From NCBI GenBank assembly GCA_937927445.1, contig CALAOB010000117.1:1-12050 (forward strand): DNA of 12,050 nucleotides. The letters run 5' to 3'. The notes below the pieces were generated by a model that was given only the letters and a program-made list of their open reading frames with translations, had not been told where the DNA came from and did no database searches. Numbering within the stretch: position 1 is the first letter of the stretch; each line of letters opens with the position of its first letter. The DNA is from an uncultured Oribacterium sp. (GTDB lineage: Bacteria > Bacillota > Clostridia > Lachnospirales > Lachnospiraceae). A program made the translations under genes and the position numbers. Below are positions 7,821-12,050 of the stretch, in pieces.

Positions 7821-7856
7821 AACTATTTAAAAAAATTTAGATAGTTCAATTTTTTT
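7821..7856 (+). terminator. Intrinsic terminator 1 after sbcC
   Basis: An 11-bp AT-rich stem (7821-7831 with 7836-7846, one G-U pair, AAAA loop) is followed after three bases by seven T residues (7850-7856). It lies about 80 nt past the sbcC stop. The stem has few G-C pairs, so on its own it may be weak. Confidence 0.55.
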
Positions 7857-7860
7857 AAAG

Positions 7861-7914
7861 AACGGAGAGGATGAAAAGGACGGAAATGCGTCTTTTTCAT
7901 CTATCTCCGTTTTT
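7861..7914 (+). terminator. Intrinsic terminator 2 after sbcC
   Basis: A long hairpin: outer arms AACGGAGA (7861-7868) and TCTCCGTT (7904-7911), a small internal loop, then a 12-bp inner stem (7871-7882 with 7889-7900, one wobble pair) and a 6-nt loop. The right arm runs into TTTTT (7910-7914). It follows terminator 1 directly, so read-through from sbcDC into the fatty-acid operon should be low. Confidence 0.75.
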
Positions 7915-7915
7915 C

Positions 7916-7932
7916 ATAGTTTTCAAAACTAT
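7916..7932. promoter_or_regulatory. 17-bp perfect palindrome, candidate operator upstream of acpP
   Basis: ATAGTTTT-C-AAAACTAT is a perfect 8-bp inverted repeat around one base. It begins right after the T tract of terminator 2 and ends 22 nt before the acpP -35 box. Firmicute fab operons are often controlled by FabT (MarR family) or FapR at AT-rich palindromes, but this site does not clearly match either published consensus as I know them, and no regulator gene is in the window. Confidence 0.4.
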
Positions 7933-7954
7933 TTCCGCTTCAGAATTTATTCCA

Positions 7955-7983
7955 TTGACTTCCCCTGCTATTTCACTTATTCT
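7955..7983 (+). promoter_or_regulatory. Sigma-A promoter of the acpP-acc-fab operon
   Basis: -35 TTGACT (7955-7960), a 17-nt spacer, -10 TATTCT (7978-7983). Predicted start is near 7990, giving a leader of about 110 nt before the acpP ATG. The leader contains a perfect 14-bp AT palindrome (TTAAAATATTTTAA, 8004-8017) and a small GCCGT/ACGGC hairpin (8073-8085) just before the RBS. The remaining bases of the 357-bp sbcC-acpP gap hold nothing else I can name. Confidence 0.7.
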
Positions 7984-8099
7984 AGGCACCATCGCGAGGA
8001 AAGTTAAAATATTTTAATAAAAAGTATTTAACTATCAATACTCGTAAACAGAACACAAACTTAAGATGAATAGCCGTGCTACGGCAAAAGGAGAACAAA

Positions 8100-8321
8100 A
8101 TGGATTTCGAGCAGGTTAAGGACATTATCGTAGATACACTCGCATGTGATGAGGAGAAGGTTACCCCGGAGGCACGCTTCCAGGAGGACCTCGAGGTGGA
8201 TTCCCTCTCTCTCGTAGAGCTTCACATGGCGCTCGAGGATGCACTCGGTAAGACCATCCCGGATGGTGAGATCGGCAAGATGGCGACCGTACAGGATCTC
8301 GTTGATTACTGCCAGAACTAA
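8100..8321 (+). CDS. acpP: Acyl carrier protein
   Basis: A 73-aa acidic acyl carrier protein that holds growing acyl chains as thioesters on a 4'-phosphopantetheine arm during type II fatty-acid synthesis. The attachment motif is VDSLSLVELHMALE, with Ser35 in the Asp-Ser-Leu triplet; the usual four-helix pattern and the second acidic face (LEDALGKTIPDGEI) are present. The start at 8100 is chosen because AAAAGGAG is 6 nt upstream and the protein then begins MDFEQVKDII like other ACPs; an in-frame ATG at 8076 would add eight residues and put the RBS inside the gene. It is the first gene of the operon and is followed by a hairpin before accD. A dedicated ACP of another pathway is possible but unlikely, given accD, accA, fabH and fabK behind it. 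Confidence 0.95.
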   Translation: MDFEQVKDIIVDTLACDEEKVTPEARFQEDLEVDSLSLVELHMALEDALGKTIPDGEIGKMATVQDLVDYCQN

Positions 8322-8334
8322 GACAGATTATGTG

Positions 8335-8370
8335 ACAGCTCGGTTTTCATCAGAAAATCGGGCTGTTCTA
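8335..8370 (+). terminator. Hairpin between acpP and accD, likely attenuator or RNA-processing stop
   Basis: A 14-bp stem (8335-8348 with 8353-8366, two G-U pairs, ATCA loop) begins 13 nt after the acpP stop. Only a short T-containing tail (TTCTA) follows, so full termination is unlikely. A partial terminator or 3'-end stabiliser here would leave more acpP than accD-accA-fabH mRNA, as ACP is needed in excess. Confidence 0.5.
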
Positions 8371-8398
8371 AAGAGAAGGTTTATATAGGAGGTGGGCC

Positions 8399-9439
8399 AT
8401 GAAGTCGCCTATCAAGAAGGTTTATGAGCTGTATAAGAACCGTGCGTTCGAGAAGAAGGCGCGGGAGGATATGATCGGACACGCCGGTGTTCACTTTACC
8501 TGGCCGCTCGCCGGAAAGAACGCGGATGCCGAGAAGACAGAAAAGGCAGAGGCAAAAGCGAAAGCAGATGCGAAGGCGGATGGAGAGAAGAGCACGGGTC
8601 GGAGTCTTCCAGCGGTGATGATCCCGTCGAGCTTCATCACCTGCCGGAGCTGCGGACGCCGTGCGCTCCGTCGCAGATGGGAGGAAAACTACTTCATCTG
8701 TCCAACCTGCGGAAAGTATGCACCACTCGGTGGCTACTATCGTCTCAAGCTGATCCTCGATCCGGGCAGCTTCGAAGAGCTGGACAGCGACATCAGCGCG
8801 GAGGATCCGCTCGGCTTCCCTGGCTATAAGGAGAAGATCGAGAAGCAGGAGGAGAAGACCGGTCTTTCCGAGTCCGTCATCTCCGCGGTCGGCACCATCG
8901 AAGGCATCCGCCTCGTGACGGTCGTCCTCGACAGCCGCTTCTTCATGGGCTCCATGTCCCGTGCGGTCGGTGAGAAAGTGACCCGTGCGGTCGAGTATGC
9001 TGACGCACATCATCTGCCACTCCTCATCTTCAGCGCGAGTGGCGGTGCCCGCATGCAGGAGGGCATCTACAGCCTTATGCAGATGGCGAAGACCAGCGCA
9101 GCCATCGAGACCTTCAGTGAGCACGGCGGTCTCTACATCAGCTTCCTGACCCACCCGACCACGGGCGGCGTCACCGCAAGCTTCGCGACCCTCGGCGACA
9201 TCACCCTCGCAGAGCCGGGCGCACTGATCGGCTTCGCCGGACCGCGTGTCATCGAGCAGACCATCAACCGCAAGCTTCCGAAGGGCTTCCAGCGCGCCGA
9301 GTATCTCGAGAACCACGGCTTTGTGGACCGCATCGTAAAGCGCAGTGAGATGCGTGACGTCCTGACCGACATCCTGAAGCTGCACGTCGATTTCGCTGTA
9401 CAGCGCACGACGGCGACCGCCGGGGAGGTAAATGCATGA
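8399..9439 (+). CDS. accD: Acetyl-CoA carboxylase carboxyltransferase subunit beta
   Basis: Beta subunit of the carboxyltransferase half of acetyl-CoA carboxylase; with AccA it moves CO2 from biotin on AccB to acetyl-CoA, giving malonyl-CoA. The N-terminal zinc ribbon is intact: Cys82, Cys85, Cys101 and Cys104 in the C-x2-C-x15-C-x2-C spacing of the family. The crotonase-like core follows: FSASGGARMQEG (211-222), THPTTGGVTASFA (251-263) and GFAGPRVIEQT (278-288). At 346 aa it is somewhat longer than usual because a Lys/Ala/Asp/Glu-rich stretch (about 39-68) precedes the zinc ribbon. RBS AGGAGGTG is close to perfect. Its last bases overlap the accA start (ATGA). Confidence 0.95.
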   Translation: MKSPIKKVYELYKNRAFEKKAREDMIGHAGVHFTWPLAGKNADAEKTEKAEAKAKADAKADGEKSTGRSLPAVMIPSSFITCRSCGRRALRRRWEENYFICPTCGKYAPLGGYYRLKLILDPGSFEELDSDISAEDPLGFPGYKEKIEKQEEKTGLSESVISAVGTIEGIRLVTVVLDSRFFMGSMSRAVGEKVTRAVEYADAHHLPLLIFSASGGARMQEGIYSLMQMAKTSAAIETFSEHGGLYISFLTHPTTGGVTASFATLGDITLAEPGALIGFAGPRVIEQTINRKLPKGFQRAEYLENHGFVDRIVKRSEMRDVLTDILKLHVDFAVQRTTATAGEVNA

Positions 9440-10362
9440 TTAAAGACATCATCGAACAGACCGAAGCACTCGAGCAGAGAATCCATACGCTTTCGCTGAC
9501 ACCGGAAGAGGTAGAGGCCAATGCTGAGGAAATCCGCCGTCTGGACCAGGAGCGTACACAGCTGCTCGCCCAGTGTGCTGACCTCTCGGCAGCGGACCGT
9601 GTCTATCTGGCCCGTCATCCGAAGCGCCCGCACATCGACGATTTCATCGAGCATCTTTTCACCGACTTCTTCGAGCAGAAGGGCGATCATCTCTATGATG
9701 AGGATGCGTCCATCTATGGCGGCATCGCCCGCTACAAGGGCATGCCGGTGACCGTTCTCGGTCATCGCAAGGGCCGCACAATGGAGGAAAACATTCGCTT
9801 CAATTTCGGTATGCCGCGTCCGGAGGGCTATCGTAAGGCACTCCGTCTCATGGAGCAGGCCGAGAAGTTCGGCCGTCCGATCATCACCTTCATCGATACG
9901 CCGGGTGCCTATCCTGGCATGGAGGCCGAGGAGCACGGCCAGGGGGAGGCCATCGCACGAAATCTCGCCGCGATGAGCAGCCTGCATGTGCCGGTGATCG
10001 CGGTCGTAACCGGTGAGGGTAACTCCGGTGGTGCACTCGCGATTTCTGTCGCAAACCAGATCCTCATGCTCGAAAACGCCGTGTACTCGGTACTGAGCCC
10101 AGAGGGCTTTGCCTCGATTCTCTGGAAGGACGCAAGTCGCCACGAGGAGGCCTGCGAGGTCATGAAGCTGACCGCCCGCGACCTTCGCGAGGCCGGTGTC
10201 GCAGATCACCTGATCCCGGAGCCGCTCGGTGGTGCACAGACCGATCCGGAGCGTCTTTATGCGAGCCTCGACATCGTGCTCGAGAAGAGCCTCAATGACC
10301 TTCTGAAGCTGAGCCCGGAGGAAGTCCGGAAGCAGCGCCAGGAGAAGTACCGGAATATCTGA
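9436..10362 (+). CDS. accA: Acetyl-CoA carboxylase carboxyltransferase subunit alpha
   Basis: Alpha subunit of acetyl-CoA carboxyltransferase, partner of AccD; it provides the biotin-binding half of the active site. At 308 aa it is a usual length. Visible family blocks: N-terminal helical segment (about 1-50), RPHIDDFIEHLFTDFFEQKGD (about 64-84), GHRKGR (109-114), DTPGAYPGMEAEEHGQGEAI (154-173), the oxyanion region GEGNSGGALAI (193-203) and SPEGFASILWKD (221-232). The ATG at 9436 overlaps the accD TGA by four bases, with GGGGAGG about 9 nt upstream inside accD, so equal synthesis of the two subunits by coupled translation is likely. The biotin carrier (accB) and biotin carboxylase (accC) genes are not in the window. 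Confidence 0.95.
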   Translation: MIKDIIEQTEALEQRIHTLSLTPEEVEANAEEIRRLDQERTQLLAQCADLSAADRVYLARHPKRPHIDDFIEHLFTDFFEQKGDHLYDEDASIYGGIARYKGMPVTVLGHRKGRTMEENIRFNFGMPRPEGYRKALRLMEQAEKFGRPIITFIDTPGAYPGMEAEEHGQGEAIARNLAAMSSLHVPVIAVVTGEGNSGGALAISVANQILMLENAVYSVLSPEGFASILWKDASRHEEACEVMKLTARDLREAGVADHLIPEPLGGAQTDPERLYASLDIVLEKSLNDLLKLSPEEVRKQRQEKYRNI

Positions 10363-10469
10363 TCGCAGCGCGTCCGCCCGCTGCCGCTGGAAGCGTTTCA
10401 TGTGCGTATGCATGCGGAACGCCGGGAAGCGCCGGACAGGAACGCGTTTGTACTATATAAGGAGACATC
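10363..10469 (+). other. Spacer between accA and fabH with possible RNA structure
   Basis: A 107-nt gap, long for this operon. Within it GTCCG (10372-10376) pairs with CGGAC (10433-10437), CGCT (10379-10382) with AGCG (10428-10431), and GCGTTTC (10393-10399) with GGAACGC (10416-10422), nested in order. No T tract follows, so it is not an intrinsic terminator. The DNA is GC-rich, so chance pairing is possible. Confidence 0.35.
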
Positions 10470-10472
10470 TTG
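10459..10472 (+). promoter_or_regulatory. Ribosome binding site and TTG start of fabH
   Basis: AAGGAG (10459-10464) is 5 nt before TTG (10470-10472). The next in-frame ATG, at 10479, would be 14 nt from the site, which is too far. The start is therefore probably TTG, giving MNEMKLIGLG at the N-terminus. Confidence 0.7.
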
Positions 10473-11603
10473 AACGAAATGAAACTCATCGGCCTCGGGG
10501 CCGCGTATCCGAGCCGACTGGTGACCAACGATGACTTAAGTCAGCAGATGGATACCTCCGATGCCTGGATCTATCCACGTACCGGTATCCATGCACGCCG
10601 CTTCTGTAACGCAGAGGAAAGTGCCGTGACCCTCGCCATCGAGGCGGCCGGAAAGGCACTCGCAGAGGCGGAAAGCCAGGGCGTTCCGGCGTCGGCCATC
10701 GGCGCGATCGTCGTGGCAAGCATGTCCGCGGACCTCGCAACGCCGAGCATCGCGGCGATCCTCCAGCGGGAGCTTCAGCTTCCGGAGGTGCCGGCCCTCG
10801 ATATCAATGCAGCCTGCAGCGGCTTCATCTATGGACTTGAGGTCGCACGCAGCCTCGCTGCCGTGAGCGCGAAGCGCTATGCCCTCGTGGTCGGCACAGA
10901 GCAGCTGTCCCGTCTCCTGTCGATGGAGGACCGCTCCACCGCGATTCTCTTCGGAGATGGTGCCGGTGCGGCGGTGATCGAATGCACAGAAACGGCAGAA
11001 AACAGAGAAGAAGCGGCACCGTACGTACGTCTTTTCGGTTCCCGCGGATCCGATGTGATTCTCGCGCCGGGGGTCTACACGGGTGCGTATGAAGCACGGA
11101 AAGCCGCGCAGGCGGCCGGCGGAGATGCCGCGGCCACTGCAGAGGTACAGGCATCCACCAGCGATACGGCGGACACAGAGGCAGCGCACAGTGGAGCCGG
11201 AGATGCGCGCGAAGCGACGAGCGCAGAGACCGTCTGCATTGACCATATGCTGATGGACGGCAAGGAAGTGTTCATGTTCGCCTGTGACATCATCCCGCGC
11301 ATCATCGGCGGGCTGCTCGAACAGTCCGGCGAGACGATGGAGGACATCGACCACGTGGTCTGCCATCAGGCGAATGCCCGCATCATCCGGCACGTCTACC
11401 GGGCGATGCACTGGCCGGCAGAGAAGTTCTTTATGAACATGGAAACGCTTGGAAACACCAGCGCTGCATCGATTCCGACGGCGCTTTATGATATGCAGCA
11501 GCAGGGACACCTCCAGCGTGGAGAGCGACTGATCCTCGCCGGCTTCGGCGGCGGACTCACCTGGGGCGGCTGCATCCTGAACTATGACGCACCGACACGG
11601 TAA
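10470..11603 (+). CDS. fabH: Beta-ketoacyl-ACP synthase III
   Basis: Starts fatty-acid synthesis by condensing an acyl-CoA primer (acetyl-CoA or a branched acyl-CoA) with malonyl-ACP. The catalytic triad is visible: Cys116 in DINAACSGFIYGLE, His299 in VVCHQANARI and Asn329 in LGNTSAASIP; the CoA-binding Trp/Arg region DAWIYPRTGIHARRF (31-45) and the C-terminal GFGGGLTWGG are present. At 377 aa it is longer than the roughly 310-330 aa usual for FabH. The excess is a low-complexity Ala/Thr/Glu/Asp/Ser/Gly-rich stretch at about 208-255, between ILAPGVYTG and the conserved LMDGKEVFMFA. It starts at TTG behind a good RBS. Primer preference cannot be read from the sequence. Confidence 0.95.
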   Translation: MNEMKLIGLGAAYPSRLVTNDDLSQQMDTSDAWIYPRTGIHARRFCNAEESAVTLAIEAAGKALAEAESQGVPASAIGAIVVASMSADLATPSIAAILQRELQLPEVPALDINAACSGFIYGLEVARSLAAVSAKRYALVVGTEQLSRLLSMEDRSTAILFGDGAGAAVIECTETAENREEAAPYVRLFGSRGSDVILAPGVYTGAYEARKAAQAAGGDAAATAEVQASTSDTADTEAAHSGAGDAREATSAETVCIDHMLMDGKEVFMFACDIIPRIIGGLLEQSGETMEDIDHVVCHQANARIIRHVYRAMHWPAEKFFMNMETLGNTSAASIPTALYDMQQQGHLQRGERLILAGFGGGLTWGGCILNYDAPTR

Positions 11604-11612
11604 AGGAGAGAT

Positions 11613-12050
11613 ATGACATTACTGAATGAATTACTGGGAACGAAATATCCGATCATCCAGGGCGGTATGGCGAACATCGCCACGGGTCGCTTCGCGGCGG
11701 CCTGTGCCTGTGCCGGCGCGCTCGGCCTGATCGGAACCGGCGGCATCCACTCGGCGGAGGAGCTCCGTGCCGAGATCCGGACCGCACGGAAGCTGATCGA
11801 GGGGGCGGCGATACCGGACTACCAGCCGGTGTTCGGCGTGAACCTTATGCTGATGAATCCGTGCACGGAGGCGTTCGTGCAGGTATGTATCGAAGAGAAG
11901 GTGCCGGTGGTGACGACCGGTGCCGGCAATCCGGGACAGTATATGGCGGCGTTTAAGGAAGCCGGCATCAAGGTGATTCCGGTGGTCGGTGCCCCGATCC
12001 TCGCGAAGCTGATGGAGCGCCTCGGTGCGTACGCCGTCATCGCGGAGGGC
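11613..12050 (+). CDS. fabK: Enoyl-ACP reductase II, FMN-dependent (partial, 5' part)
   Basis: The first 146 codons are present and the frame is open to the window edge. FabK reduces the enoyl-ACP double bond with NAD(P)H and FMN in the last step of each elongation cycle, and is the triclosan-insensitive alternative to FabI. Visible family blocks of this TIM-barrel flavoprotein are YPIIQGGMA (12-20), GALGLIGTGG (35-44), FGVNLMLMNP (74-83), VVTTGAGNPGQYM (99-111), AGIKVIPVVGAP (117-128) and VIAEG at the edge. Nitronate monooxygenases share this fold, but VVTTGAGNP and the position behind fabH favour FabK. RBS AAAGGAGAG is about 4 nt before the ATG, 9 nt after the fabH stop. Confidence 0.9.
   Translation, partial: MTLLNELLGTKYPIIQGGMANIATGRFAAACACAGALGLIGTGGIHSAEELRAEIRTARKLIEGAAIPDYQPVFGVNLMLMNPCTEAFVQVCIEEKVPVVTTGAGNPGQYMAAFKEAGIKVIPVVGAPILAKLMERLGAYAVIAEG

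Noticed and set aside
8381..10413. Long minus-strand open frames opposite accD and accA
   Set aside because: They are antisense to highly conserved acetyl-CoA carboxylase genes and their translations are low-complexity shadows without family motifs.

Overview
The window looks like a chromosomal stretch from a GC-rich, anaerobic-type Firmicute, probably Clostridia and perhaps Lachnospiraceae. The grounds are strong Shine-Dalgarno sites (AGGAGG/AAGGAG), a FabK-type enoyl-ACP reductase, split accD/accA carboxyltransferase genes in a fab cluster, and GC-rich genes separated by AT-rich intergenic DNA. The genus cannot be fixed from the sequence alone. No tRNA, rRNA, CRISPR, transposase or phage gene is visible.

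Layout. (1) About 47-1549, minus strand: a small cupin gene followed by an alpha/beta-hydrolase (esterase-like) gene, with an intrinsic terminator between them. The cupin gene has a clear sigma-A promoter and a 15-bp palindrome just inside the transcript. (2) About 1657-1887: a 231-bp, nearly symmetrical long inverted repeat with no ORF, either a MITE-like element or a large structured RNA/terminator. (3) 1929-3398, minus strand: a cytoplasmic bifunctional metallophosphatase/5'-nucleotidase. (4) 3399-3688: an AT-rich divergent promoter region. (5) 3689-7742, plus strand: sbcD-sbcC, a translationally coupled pair encoding the Mre11/Rad50-like nuclease-ATPase that opens DNA hairpins and processes ends. 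(6) 7743-8099: two tandem intrinsic terminators, a 17-bp perfect palindrome and a strong promoter. (7) 8100-12050, plus strand: the start of a type II fatty-acid synthesis operon, acpP, accD, accA, fabH and fabK. FabK is cut by the window edge.

How the genes work together. In the fab operon, AccDA (with AccB/AccC, not seen here and perhaps encoded downstream) makes malonyl-CoA. FabH condenses acetyl-CoA with malonyl-ACP to start a chain, ACP carries the intermediates, and FabK does the last reduction of each cycle. A hairpin between acpP and accD could give acpP, whose product is needed in excess, more transcript than the enzymes. SbcC and SbcD form one complex. The cupin, hydrolase and nucleotidase genes are separate transcription units of general metabolism.

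The points most worth a second look are the long inverted repeat at 1657-1887, the recurring Ala/Ser/Asp/Glu/Thr-rich low-complexity insertions in otherwise conserved enzymes (SbcD, AccD, FabH and the hydrolase), and the control signals around acpP. No complete new system was found.
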